Assembly (NCBI GenBank): GCA_002433065.1
Contig: DJHK01000041.1
Coordinates: forward strand, 134,795-198,794
Reading direction: 5' to 3'
DNA from: Chloroflexi bacterium UBA6622
Lineage (GTDB): Bacteria; Chloroflexota; UBA11872
Length of the DNA stretch: 64,000 nt
Below, piece after piece: positions 44,423-54,100 of the stretch. Under the pieces are notes generated by a model. It saw nothing but the letters and a program-made list of their open reading frames with translations. It was not told the origin of the DNA and did no database searches. The position numbers were made by a program, and so were the translations under genes. Within the stretch, counting starts at the first letter, position 1; every line of letters begins with the position of its first letter.

Positions 44423-44715
44423 GACCGCGAAAAAATCATCGTCGGCTGTTTTAACCGCGAATGGCTGTTCACTTAGCGGTCTTTATTAGTTCCTTCCCAC
44501 TACCACTCGGAGATTCCGGACACGAGACCGACAACACTGCACATCAACCGAATCCCGACAGCAGGAACCAGTAGAATCCGTTCGTGCTGTCCAGGTAAAC
44601 GGATAAGTTTTACGTCACACTTGAACCTTCCCAAGCTAAGACGAGAGTTCTACTCATATGGTGGGCAGACATTCAGACAAATTCCCAAGGCACGTTACGG
44701 ACGGGAGCACGCTTC
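44423..44715 (+). other. Gene-free stretch upstream of PhyH
   Basis: About 290 bases with no gene that I can support. From roughly 44440 the plus strand turns A/C-rich, unlike the G/T-rich DNA before it, so the left border of the inserted segment probably lies near the end of repeat A. Confidence 0.45.
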
Positions 44716-45711
44716 ATGCATCTAACCGAAGAGCAATTAAGCCACTTCAATGATGAAGGCTATGTGATCGCTCGCAATCTGCTCGAACCCGCACAGGATC
44801 TCAAGCCTGTTATCGATGAATACGCCGACATCCTCAATGATCTGATTCATCGAATGTATTCATCCGGCGAGCTATCTGAAACATATGAGGGGCTTCCCTT
44901 TCACCAAAGAACCCTTGCCGTCGTTCGCGACACGGGCCACCTAGACCCATACCCCTTCGACATTAATGTCCAGGAAAACCTTGATTTGAGCCGCGACAGC
45001 GAATTCCATTTTGGACCCGCAATGTTTCGTCTGCTGCGTAACGAGCGACTGCTTGATGCCGTTGAATCAATCCTCGGTCCAGAGATCTATTCTAATCCCG
45101 TCCAGCATGTTCGAATCAAGGTGCCCGAGCACTTGATTCATCCTGATCGCCGCTCGGCCTTGAATGCCACGACCGGATGGCATCAAGACAATGGCGTCAT
45201 CGATAAAGAGGCTGACGAAACCGACATGCTGACAGTCTGGATAGCCTTGACTAACGCGACTGAACGTCAGGGGTGTCTAAAATTAGTGCCTCAAAGCCAT
45301 AGTGAGGGTCTACGCGTCCACTGCCCAATTCCAAGTGAGGGGTCGCGTATTCCACCACAATTGATCCCCGAAGATCGTGTCCGTTCCGTTCCGATGTCTC
45401 AAGGCGACGTACTCTTCATGCACCGTCGATGTATGCATGCCTCACTCACGAACATAAGCGACGAGATCCGCTGGAGTCTTGACATCCGCTACAACCCGAT
45501 CGGCCAATCCACGGGACGCGAACACCTACCAGGATTCGTAGCTCGAAGCCGGTCAAACCCGGGGTCTGAGCTACTCGATCCGATAGCTTGGCGGCAAAGT
45601 TGGATCGACGCCTGTGAAAAGATGTTGGCATCAGCCAAACATGGGCCGCGATCCGGACCGAAGTCCACACCAAACAAGCGGTGGAGCCGTGATCATGAAC
45701 TGTGTGCGTGA
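44716..45711 (+). CDS. Phytanoyl-CoA dioxygenase (PhyH) family protein, likely inserted
   Basis: 331 residues of the Fe(II)/2-oxoglutarate oxygenase fold. HxD is in 'TTGWHQDNGVID', distal His in 'MHRRCMHASLTN' and the 2-oxoglutarate Arg in 'IRWSLDIRYNP'. The N-terminus 'MHLTEEQLSHFNDEGYVIARNLL' is typical PhyH. Its codons end mostly in C and A, like minus-strand genes of this window and unlike the plus-strand PhyH gene at 21282. It lies between two direct repeats of the DJ-1/GT9 junction, pointing to insertion or inversion. Substrate unknown. Confidence 0.9.
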   Translation: MHLTEEQLSHFNDEGYVIARNLLEPAQDLKPVIDEYADILNDLIHRMYSSGELSETYEGLPFHQRTLAVVRDTGHLDPYPFDINVQENLDLSRDSEFHFGPAMFRLLRNERLLDAVESILGPEIYSNPVQHVRIKVPEHLIHPDRRSALNATTGWHQDNGVIDKEADETDMLTVWIALTNATERQGCLKLVPQSHSEGLRVHCPIPSEGSRIPPQLIPEDRVRSVPMSQGDVLFMHRRCMHASLTNISDEIRWSLDIRYNPIGQSTGREHLPGFVARSRSNPGSELLDPIAWRQSWIDACEKMLASAKHGPRSGPKSTPNKRWSRDHELCA

Positions 45712-45798
45712 CAAAGCCATGTTTTCATCTCCTGCATCATGATGTAGCAATGACCGATCTTCAGGCGCCTTAGTCGTGCGCATCCCACCAGCTCATTG

Positions 45799-45960
45799 GA
45801 TTGGCCAGCTGTGATCGATGGGGACATAATCACCGCCCGGGAGCCTGATGACGTGCCCGAGTTTTGGACGCCATAACTGAAGCAACGCCCTCGAGGCGAT
45901 CGCCAAAATAGTTCTTCACGTGAGTCTAGTTGGCGCCACTCAATAGTTGTCGGGCGGTGG
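45799..45960 (+). repeat. Direct repeat copy B with DJ-1 pseudogene fragment
   Basis: Decayed second copy of the DJ-1 3' end: 'WPAVIDGDIITAREPDDVPEF' is still readable, then one T is missing (GAGTTTTGG against GAGTTTTTGG), which shifts the frame. The remainder follows copy A through the GT9 3' end, whose functional stop lies in this copy. Confidence 0.85.
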
Positions 45961-47086
45961 CCAAGACCATTTCTACCGTCGGGATTTCTCGTAAACCTTC
46001 CTCTGGGCTCCCTGTGGATACTGATGCTGCGTGTTGCTCGTCTGAGCCGTAAATCCATGGTGCCGTAGAGGTGAATACCGTCACGGTGGGTGTCCCGACA
46101 CTTATCGACAGGTGTGTGGCTGCCGAATCATTTCCGATTACGAGTTGGCTTTGGCTCATGAGCGCGCCCAATTGGCCGAAGCTTGTTCGTCCGGTGAGGT
46201 CCGTCACCGGGTAGGTCATTGCTCGCTTTACCGTGCCTACAGAGTTGGCATCGGACGCAGTTCCGATTAGGGATACGTGACCGCCAAATTCCTTAGCTAG
46301 ATGATCGCCTAGGGCTGCATACCGTTCTGCAGGCCATCGTTTGGTTAAGTCAACCGCCCCAGGGTTCATGCCTCCACCAGGGGCAATAAGGATGTGATGA
46401 CCACTTTCCAGGGGTCTGAATTCCTCAGCGAGTCGAAGAGCGAAACTTGTGTCTTCAGGGGTAGGGGAAAAGACACAGGAAGAGTTCGAGGCATCAATGC
46501 CTACGGAAGCTGCGAGGCGTCGATAGGCCGATATTTCATTTTCGTCCGGCAGGATCTGGACCCGTGTCGTGTTGGAGAATCCACGATGGCGACTGTCGAG
46601 TCCTATGCGGTAAGGAATGCGTGCGAGGTAGGGGAGGAGCGTCATTGCGGGCGACCGGTCGAGGACAAACGCGACGTCGTAGTGTTGACGTTGAAGTGTT
46701 CGAGCGAATGCGAGGTAGCCGCGCAGATCGTATCGACGAGGTGTTCCAAGTAGCCCCATGGGTAAGACGTTATCGATATCAGGGTTGTTGAGCAGGGCGA
46801 TTCGTGCGTAATCGCCGACGGCAAACGTTATGTGGCTGCCAGGTATGGCCCGACGCAACGCGTTCGTGAACACGGTCGCCCGTAGCACATCACCAATAGC
46901 CATGGGCTTAATGACAACAATGGATGGGTTGGCCTCTCGTGGTAACGGGTCATCGTTTGGTGGCGACGGCCTAATCGCGAGGTGCGCTAGCCAGGAGAGA
47001 ACCGTAATTGCCGTTGATCTAGGTCCTGAACGGCGGCGCCAGTCGCCTCGAAATGGGGGGTGGGGGCGGATCCGTAGTTTTCTCAT
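45926..47086 (-). CDS. Family 9 glycosyltransferase (heptosyltransferase-like)
   Basis: GT-B enzyme of 386 residues. 'IVVIKPMAIGDVLRATVFTNALRRAIP' is the GT9 N-terminal signature; 'ILIAPGGGMNPGAVDLTKRWPAERYAAL' and 'VIGNDSAATHLSISVGTPTVTVF' form the donor site. GT9 enzymes add heptose or hexose to lipopolysaccharide in Gram-negatives, but related forms exist in bacteria without LPS, so the glycan is unknown. The first ~50 residues are basic and atypical, so the start could be further in. Its last codons lie within repeat B. Confidence 0.85.
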   Translation of the reverse strand: MRKLRIRPHPPFRGDWRRRSGPRSTAITVLSWLAHLAIRPSPPNDDPLPREANPSIVVIKPMAIGDVLRATVFTNALRRAIPGSHITFAVGDYARIALLNNPDIDNVLPMGLLGTPRRYDLRGYLAFARTLQRQHYDVAFVLDRSPAMTLLPYLARIPYRIGLDSRHRGFSNTTRVQILPDENEISAYRRLAASVGIDASNSSCVFSPTPEDTSFALRLAEEFRPLESGHHILIAPGGGMNPGAVDLTKRWPAERYAALGDHLAKEFGGHVSLIGTASDANSVGTVKRAMTYPVTDLTGRTSFGQLGALMSQSQLVIGNDSAATHLSISVGTPTVTVFTSTAPWIYGSDEQHAASVSTGSPEEGLREIPTVEMVLATARQLLSGAN

Positions 47087-47188
47087 TCAATCGGGTAGCG
47101 TCTTCAATCGTAAAAGGTGCTGTAGATCGCTGAGGCCCACATGGCACCTACCGTTTTACAATCGTCTGTAGTTTAGCTGCATGAACGG

Positions 47189-47596
47189 ATGTCCTTGCCA
47201 GTTTACGAGTATCGCTGTGGCTCTTGCCAGCGTCGATCCAGTCGTCTGTTTAAGACGTTGGCAGCTGTTGTCACCCCTGCCTGTCCCTACTGTGATCAGC
47301 GGGCGTTAGAACGCCTTGTTTCACGTCCTACGTTGCTGCGAGGCAATATCGTCGCCCGTGACGATCACGTTTTGGGGGCAGCCGATGGCTTGGCCGAAGC
47401 CATCCCCGATATGGATTCAGGGGATCCTCGTAGTCTTGCACGGATGACTCGTCAGATGTCTGAGGAAATGGGCGAGGACATACCTGGAGAGTACGAAGGT
47501 GTGCTTCGGCGCATGGAGGCCGGGGAGATGCCCGAGGACGAAGAAATTGATGCGATCGAGAAAGATACTGGCGAGGAGCCATCTTACGAAGACTAA
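47189..47596 (+). CDS. FmdB-type zinc-ribbon regulatory protein
   Basis: 135 residues. The N-terminus 'MSLPVYEYRCGSCQRRSSRLF' with the second pair 'CPYC' gives the four-cysteine FmdB/Zn-ribbon-8 domain. The remainder is acidic and Met-rich ('ARMTRQMSEEMGEDIPGEYEGVLRRMEAGEMPED'), a tail seen in several Chloroflexota versions. Function is not established; FmdB-type proteins are suggested regulators. It is followed directly by a HAD phosphatase gene. Confidence 0.82.
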   Translation: MSLPVYEYRCGSCQRRSSRLFKTLAAVVTPACPYCDQRALERLVSRPTLLRGNIVARDDHVLGAADGLAEAIPDMDSGDPRSLARMTRQMSEEMGEDIPGEYEGVLRRMEAGEMPEDEEIDAIEKDTGEEPSYED

Positions 47597-47606
47597 GACA
47601 CGGCTT

Positions 47607-48413
47607 GTGGCTTTGGATGTGGATGGCACGTTGGCCCCGGCGGGTGGGTCCGTAAGTGCTGAAATCATTGCTGCCCTGTGCCGAGTGGCTGACGCTGGTG
47701 TGACGGTCGTGATTGCGACTGGTCGGGGCTGGCGGGATGTGCAGGAGGTGGCTCGTAGTCTTCCTGCCACGGTGTACTTCGTGCTGAACAACGGTTCGAC
47801 TACGCGAACTGCGAAAGGTCGATTTATCAATGGTGTGTCAATGCCATATGGGGTGGCGATGGATGTATGCCAGGTGTACTTGGCGCATGACGTACCAGCG
47901 ATCTGGATTGAGGGTGCGATTTCTGGGACTCGCTACTTAGTTGATGGGGAATGGCGCAATCGAGAGCCGTATCGTTTATATCTGGATGGCAAGGTGCCAC
48001 GTGTCTGTCAATTACGTGATGTCACCCTGGTGCCGCCACCGGCCCAGATCTTTGGACTGACGGATGCGGAGGTGGCTTCTAGCATTGAGCGGGATCTTTA
48101 CGCAGAGGTTGGCTCGACGATATCCACGGTTCGGTGGCAGAGTCAACGGTTGGGTGCCATTGGCATGGAAGTGCTTCCGTCCGGTGTGACCAAGGGGGCC
48201 GTCGTCGGGCAACTTGCCTATAACCTGGGGGTTGAGGCGTGGGAGGCGCTGGCCGTTGGTGACGACCTTAACGACGTGGAGATGTTGGCATGGGCGGGCC
48301 GGGGTCTAGCGATTGAGGGGGCACCGCAGGCACTGGTGGACGTTGCAGATGGGCTTCTTGAACCCGATGGACGTGTCCTCGTGCATATGTTGCGCAATCT
48401 CGTTGATGCGTAG
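47607..48413 (+). CDS. HAD-superfamily phosphatase (Cof type)
   Basis: About 268 residues. Motif I 'LDVDGTLAP' with two Asp, motif II 'VVIATGRGW' (Thr), motif III Lys in 'GVTKGAVV' and motif IV 'VGDDLNDVEML' identify a Cof-type HAD with a C2 cap. Such enzymes dephosphorylate sugar phosphates or flavin nucleotides. GTG 47607 puts motif I at the very start; ATG 47550, overlapping the zinc-ribbon gene by 47 bases, is the alternative. Start uncertain. Confidence 0.85.
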   Translation: MALDVDGTLAPAGGSVSAEIIAALCRVADAGVTVVIATGRGWRDVQEVARSLPATVYFVLNNGSTTRTAKGRFINGVSMPYGVAMDVCQVYLAHDVPAIWIEGAISGTRYLVDGEWRNREPYRLYLDGKVPRVCQLRDVTLVPPPAQIFGLTDAEVASSIERDLYAEVGSTISTVRWQSQRLGAIGMEVLPSGVTKGAVVGQLAYNLGVEAWEALAVGDDLNDVEMLAWAGRGLAIEGAPQALVDVADGLLEPDGRVLVHMLRNLVDA

Positions 48414-48460
48414 ATTGTCCACTGAGTAGACAATCGCTGGTGCTACGATTTGCCCATTCG

Positions 48461-48533
48461 GCCGACGTAGCTCAGTTGGTAGAGCGGGGCTTTCGTAAAG
48501 CTCAGGTCGACAGTTCGAATCTGTCCGTCGGCT
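48461..48533 (+). tRNA. tRNA-Thr (anticodon CGT)
   Basis: Acceptor stem GCCGACG/CGTCGGC, D arm AGCTCAGTTGGTAGAGC, anticodon loop TTCGTAA giving CGT, T arm with GTTCGAATC. CCA is not encoded. Confidence 0.97.
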
Positions 48534-48630
48534 CCCCTGGATCACAGGTTTGTTGGTTTTTAAGTCCGTGTTGTTCCGCGACAATATGAAGGCCCTTCGA
48601 TCGTTCCGGTCTGTCGGCGTGTCTTGGGGA

Positions 48631-50232
48631 TTAGCTCACACTAGCCGTCACGACCGCGACTGAAAGTGGTGGGAGATCGAGACGGACGGTGTTGTCGCTA
48701 GTCTCGACGTCCAAAGGGATCGGTGTAACGCATGTAGGGTTGGCGGGAGAGTTTTCGGCGCGTGCGTCGGTGCCGGTAAGTAGTCGGCCTTCGACGTCGC
48801 CCATGTTCCCATCGTGAATGTTGAGGGAACACCCCAGCGTTTCTGAGAAGTGACGGTTGGTCACAGAAAACGTGGCTCGAGTTCCATCGCTGGACAAACT
48901 GGCAGCCGCGCTGAGCTGGTGGACAGGGGATTGGCGGAAATCCAGTACGTCAAGTGTCGGTGATGAAACGTGGGTGGCGATCGCGTCGTGGCCTATATGG
49001 TCTTGGTAGAGGTCGTACACGTGGTAGGTCGGGGTTACCCATGCCTCGGCGCCACGTGTCTCGATTAGGCACTGCAGGACGTTTACGGTCTGTGCAATGT
49101 TGGTCATCGTCACTCGGTCGGCTCGGGCCGTAAAAATGTCGAGGCAGGAGGCCGCGATTATGGCCTCGCGCAAACAATTTGGTTGCCGCAATCCATGTTC
49201 GGGTGTTGCCTTTTCTTTGTCCCATACCCCCCATTCGTCAATGATCAATCCGATGGGATGGGCTGGGTCTTCATAGTTCTTGAGGGTCCCGTCAGCCTGG
49301 GCGATGTCTTGTTCAAGGAGGTGCGCTTCGGCAACAAGGTCTAGATGCTCGGCTTCGTCATAGACAAACGCTTTTCGGTCCCGTGAAAAGTAGCGGTGGA
49401 TGGAGAGCGCCTGAAGGTTGGGCACCGCGGTGCCCCGTTGTAGGGCGCGCAGCAGGTCCCGATTCCATGTTGCATCGTGCCCGACGGCAACGAATTGGAC
49501 GTTGGCGTCCATCCGCGACAGATACGTGTGGTAATTCCGAAACAGCGCGGCGTACTCGTGTGGTTGCATGTGGCCACCACACCCCCAGCTTTCGTTGCCG
49601 ACCCCCCAGTACTTGATGTTCATGGGCTCTAGCGCGTCATTAGCGCGTCGCTCTTCGACCAGTGTGCTGTCGTCGTTCCCGTTGCAGTACTCGAGCCAGT
49701 CCATCATTTCTTGAGGTGATCCGGTTCCGACATTGCCGCAGATATACGGAGTGGCCCGTATCTTCTGGCAGAAACCCACGAATTCGTGGGTGCCGAAACG
49801 GTTGGGCTCGATCCCGCCCCAGAAGATGTTTTGAGTCGACGGTCGTGATTCGGGATCTCCGATGCCGTCCCGCCAGTGGTACTGATCAGCGAAACATCCG
49901 CCTGGCCATCGCATGACGGCCGGGCCAACATCGCGTAAGGCATCAATGGTGAATTGACGTATGCCGTCTGTGTGGTCGACAGGGGTCGATGGGCCAACCC
50001 ATATTCCGTCGTAGACGCAGTCGCCGAGATGTTCGATGAAATGGCTGTAGTGCTCAGGATTTATCTGAGCGATACGGGTTTTGGGATTCGCAATCACCGT
50101 TGCTGACAAGGTTGGTGATCCGCTACGGGTGTTAAATGGGTCGATCCACCAATTATTGCGTAGTGGTGGGCTTCGGGGAATTGTTGCAGGCGGTGCAATC
50201 TTGGGGGAGTGTGGATGCGTGCAGGTTGACAT
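48631..50232 (-). CDS. GH51 alpha-L-arabinofuranosidase-like enzyme
   Basis: Retaining glycoside hydrolase. In the 533-residue frame the acid/base is Glu214 in 'WGVGNESWGCGGH' and the nucleophile Glu333 in 'IIDEWGVWDKE'; 'HFIEHLGDCVYDGIW' and 'MRWPGGCFADQYHW' are family hallmarks, and the C-terminal beta-sandwich follows from about 420. GH51 members normally begin just before 'VIANPKTRI', so the first ~45 residues (Pro-rich, His-rich) may not be translated; TTG 50109 or GTG 50097 are candidate starts. No signal peptide, so it would act inside the cell. Confidence 0.88.
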   Translation of the reverse strand: MSTCTHPHSPKIAPPATIPRSPPLRNNWWIDPFNTRSGSPTLSATVIANPKTRIAQINPEHYSHFIEHLGDCVYDGIWVGPSTPVDHTDGIRQFTIDALRDVGPAVMRWPGGCFADQYHWRDGIGDPESRPSTQNIFWGGIEPNRFGTHEFVGFCQKIRATPYICGNVGTGSPQEMMDWLEYCNGNDDSTLVEERRANDALEPMNIKYWGVGNESWGCGGHMQPHEYAALFRNYHTYLSRMDANVQFVAVGHDATWNRDLLRALQRGTAVPNLQALSIHRYFSRDRKAFVYDEAEHLDLVAEAHLLEQDIAQADGTLKNYEDPAHPIGLIIDEWGVWDKEKATPEHGLRQPNCLREAIIAASCLDIFTARADRVTMTNIAQTVNVLQCLIETRGAEAWVTPTYHVYDLYQDHIGHDAIATHVSSPTLDVLDFRQSPVHQLSAAASLSSDGTRATFSVTNRHFSETLGCSLNIHDGNMGDVEGRLLTGTDARAENSPANPTCVTPIPLDVETSDNTVRLDLPPLSVAVVTASVS

Positions 50233-50340
50233 AACTCCATGCTTTTGTTGGTTTGTGTTTGCTGCGGCCGTGTTTGTTCGTCGAAATAGTGGTGCTGCGG
50301 GGATAATGGACCTTTTCCGTCTTGATCAGGAGTTATGTGT

Positions 50341-51111
50341 ATGGGGGTCTTGAAGGGCACGACCGCGATTGTGACTGGTTCGAATCGTGGCATTGGTCTT
50401 GGCATTGCCCGAGCGTTCGCTCGAGAGGGAGCACAGTTAGTGTTGGCAGCTCGGGATGCTGCGCTCTTGGACTCAGTGGCTGTGGATTTGCGAGAGCTTG
50501 GCTGTGAGGTTGAAATTGTTCCGACTGATGTCACCGTCGAGGCGGCCGCTGACGAGTTGATCGAACGTTCAATCGATCGGTTCGGGAATCTTGATGTACT
50601 GGTTAACAATGCAGGGACTGGTACCCGTGCGCCTATCACGGACATGGATTTGGGCACCTGGCAAACGACGATTGCTACAAATCTCACCGGTCCGTTTCTG
50701 TGTGCGCGAGCTGCGTTGCGTGTGATGCGGCAGGCGAAGCGCGGGCGAATCATCAACGTGGCGAGCATTTCGTCGCAACGGGTTCGACCGGAATCGGCTG
50801 CCTATAGTGCGTCAAAATTTGGGTTGTGGGGTCTCACTCAGGTGATTGCACTGGAGGGTCGTGAATATGGGGTCTCCTGCAGTTGTTTGAATCCTGGGAA
50901 CACCCTTGTGGACAGTGATGTATCGACAGCACGACAAGATGCCAGTGGAAAGTACTTTGGCCGGGTCGGGTGGGATGGAGTCGAAGAACCGCTGATGACA
51001 GTTGATGAACTTGCCGCGGCGGCGGTGACAATGGCGGCCATGCCGGATCACGTCAACATGCTTGAAGCTACAGTGTTGCCTGTAGGGCAGCCATATATTG
51101 GCCGGGGGTGA
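50341..51111 (+). CDS. Short-chain dehydrogenase/reductase (SDR)
   Basis: 256 residues, classical SDR. Cofactor motif 'VTGSNRGIGLGIARAF', 'NNAGTG', catalytic Ser in 'NVASISSQ' and 'YSASKFG' (Tyr and Lys). ATG 50341 has AGGAG 8 bases upstream; ATG 50335 is too close to it. 'FGRVGWDGVEEPLMTVDELAAAAV' near the C-terminus is common in 3-oxoacyl-ACP-reductase-like SDRs. Substrate unknown. Divergent from the GH51 gene. Confidence 0.92.
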   Translation: MGVLKGTTAIVTGSNRGIGLGIARAFAREGAQLVLAARDAALLDSVAVDLRELGCEVEIVPTDVTVEAAADELIERSIDRFGNLDVLVNNAGTGTRAPITDMDLGTWQTTIATNLTGPFLCARAALRVMRQAKRGRIINVASISSQRVRPESAAYSASKFGLWGLTQVIALEGREYGVSCSCLNPGNTLVDSDVSTARQDASGKYFGRVGWDGVEEPLMTVDELAAAAVTMAAMPDHVNMLEATVLPVGQPYIGRG

Positions 51112-51167
51112 TTTCGAGGGAAATCCGGCTGGATGGTTCGCGCGTTGAGTTTGGCTTCTTCTCTAGA

Positions 51168-54100
51168 TCACCTTCCACATATATGGGCGAAATCACACTG
51201 GCGACACTTTGAGCGATCCTCGGTTTTGGGGAACATGGACGTCGTCATGGTTTTCAGCAACTTGGTGATCGTTCGTCGGGCGTGGGTGGCCGCATCTATG
51301 GACCAATCTAGACTCCATTCGTGGTCGCTTCCGAGGAAAAACAGCGAGGCTCGGATTTGCTCTGGTTGGGTACCCAGGAGCTCGCTGGCTGCGAGCGCAT
51401 AAATGGGAAGTTGCAGGTCGGACTGGAGTTCTTCTGATGACCGATGTTTGCCTGTTTTGAAGTCGACGATTTCGAGCGTGCCATTCTCCAATCGATCGAC
51501 GCGATCGATGGAGCCACGGATTATCTGGTTATTGACGGATAGAGTGAATTCTAATTCTGCGTAGGTGGCTGGCCGTTGCCCCCACCGGCTCTTTCGAAAC
51601 CTCTCCAGCAGTTCGGGATGATCAGCGAGCACGCGATGCAGGTCACCATCTATATGGTCGTCATCATCGATGATTACGTCGCTGACGTGGCTGCTGGCAG
51701 CGGCGAGAATGCGGTGCACGGTGGAGCCCACCTGTTGTGATGGGTTTGGTCGGGAGGGTAGGTGATCAATGTATCGATGGCGGTAGCGTCGTGGACAGGC
51801 TTGAAAGTTATTGAGAGCGCTGTAGCTTGTGCTCGAGAGACTCAGGTTTTCAGGTGCTTCCGGGATTCGATGTGGGCTTTGCGTCAGGTTGAGATCCATC
51901 AGAGCGTTGTCCAGAACGGATTTCCATGTTTTGTCGGTGGAGTGTCCATCAAGGGCTACGGCTAAGGCTTCATCAACTTGGTTAGCTGACAGCAAGGCTT
52001 CGATCTTTTCAGCTGTCGAGGTTCGGGCTGATCTTTTCTTTGAGTTAGGCGGAAGTGGATTCGTGAGGCTCGGGTTGGCGGGAGATACGGGTTCGTCACC
52101 GAGAATCACACAGTAGCCGGTGTCGAGGATTTCGTCCCAGAAGGACACGGGCACTTGGGGGTTTTTTAGTTCTTTGGCCCAGTGCGCGCGTGAGACATAC
52201 AGGTGGTCGCGGGCCCGTGTGAGGGCGACGTACATCAGACGACGTTCATCATCATGGGCAAGGGAGGCAAGGCTGTCGTCGCGATGTTCTGTAGCTGTTA
52301 AGAAAGCAGAGTCATTGGTAAAGCCCTCGTCAGGGAAGTGGGGAAGATCCGCTCTTTGTGCGCGTAGCGGATACGGGGCCTGCCCTGGTGCATCTTGTTG
52401 CGCGGTCTTTTTCTGCGGTGTTACCAATCCGGCAATAAAAACAACGGGCCACTCACGGCCTTTCGCCGTGTGGATGGTTGAGAGCAGTACCTGTGAGGAA
52501 TCTGCGGCTGGTGGTTCCTCGCTACTAATATCGGTGTCACCGGCCTCCTCGGCTCGATCCAGAAAGCGAAGAAACGCACGGACGCCGTATAGTCCTGTCC
52601 CTCCGAATGACGCTGCGCGCGTCGTGAAGGCATCGACAGCGGTTCGGGCCTCGATGTGCTCGGGTTCACTGTTAACTGAGAGTTCCTGAAGATATGCACC
52701 GCGATCAATAACGTTCTTGACGGTGTGGGTAAGCGCTTCCAGCTGAGCAGTTGTTGTCAGGTGCTGTATTTCATCGATCAGGGCACATAGCCGGTGACGA
52801 GTCTCAGGCGATATGTTGTTGATGTTCGACACATCCATGACGGCGTCAATCAACGCTGGACGCGGAACATATGTGTTTCCGGCTGTAGCTTCGGATTGTG
52901 CCTGGATGATGCAGCGGTGCCGGGCTAGGGCGCGCATTTCCAATTCGGTAAGGCGCCATCGCGGTGATGAGAGGACTCGAGCCATTGCTACGTCATTGTC
53001 CGGCGTGACGAGAACCTGCAGCATCGCTCGTATCTGATCGACTTCTATGCACTCCAGCAAGGGTTCACGTCGAGCACGAGTTGACGGGATGTTGACAGAC
53101 TTCAAGGTCTGCTCAACCACGTTAAGGGTTTCATGGGTTCTGCTGAGGACGGCGAAATCCCCCCAGGCATATTGCTGGTGTTCATCCGACCCCAAACCTC
53201 GTAGGTCGGAAATCTTGGATGCGATCCAGGCCGCTTCGCCCTGCTCGGTATCGGCGACGTAGGCACCAACTGTTGCTTGGCCTTCTTGGAGGTGCGTCAG
53301 GGTTTTGGGTTCGCGTTCGGTCATGCCATGGGCTATGCGATTGGCGATGTCGAGGATTGGAGGCTTCGAGCGTCGGTTGCCGACGAGCGTCAGCACCGAT
53401 GGTGGGTTAGGAGCGAGTCTCGGCTCGTCAGGGAGTCGGAGAATGTTACGAACGTTTGCTCCCTGGAACCTGAAGATGGCCTGGTCGTCATCACCAATTA
53501 CGAAGAGGTTTGAATCAATTGGATCGATGAGTTCGAGCAAGAGTTCCCGCTGCGCCGGATTGGAGTCCTGGTACTCGTCCACAAAAATATATGGATGCCG
53601 GGCTCGTATACGTGCAGCGATTGTGGGGAACGAACGCATGATCTCAACGGCATGTGCAATTTGGTCTCCGTAGTCGATGGCCCCAGTCTCAAGCTTGATG
53701 CGCTGGTATGTCGCAAATGCGTGAGCCATCTCCTCCCATTGCTGTACCAGGGGCTCTGCCTTTGGCGCGAGGCCGTCGTTTCGTAATCGCTCTACATAAA
53801 CTTGAATGTCATCGGGCGTAAGTAGATGATTCTGCGCGTCTTTAACGAAGCTCAGGATGTTTTTAAACGCATGCCCGGCTGACCGTATCTCGATCGTGTT
53901 GAACGTTAGGCGATCAAGCACATGTTCCAGCAGCCCCCATTTTTCAGCCTCATTGAGCAGACGAGCCTTGGGCGAGATCCCAACGCGCATCCCAAATTCG
54001 CGGACAATCTGGCCACCAAACCCGTGGTATGTCTGGACAACCACTTCATTAGATGCAGTGGCGTCTCCCCGTTCTCGGAGTTTTTCAGTGATGCGGCTGC

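Noticed and set aside
52120..52689. 189-codon plus frame inside the helicase gene
   Set aside because: Ser/Arg/Ala-rich shadow of the strongly supported minus-strand helicase gene.
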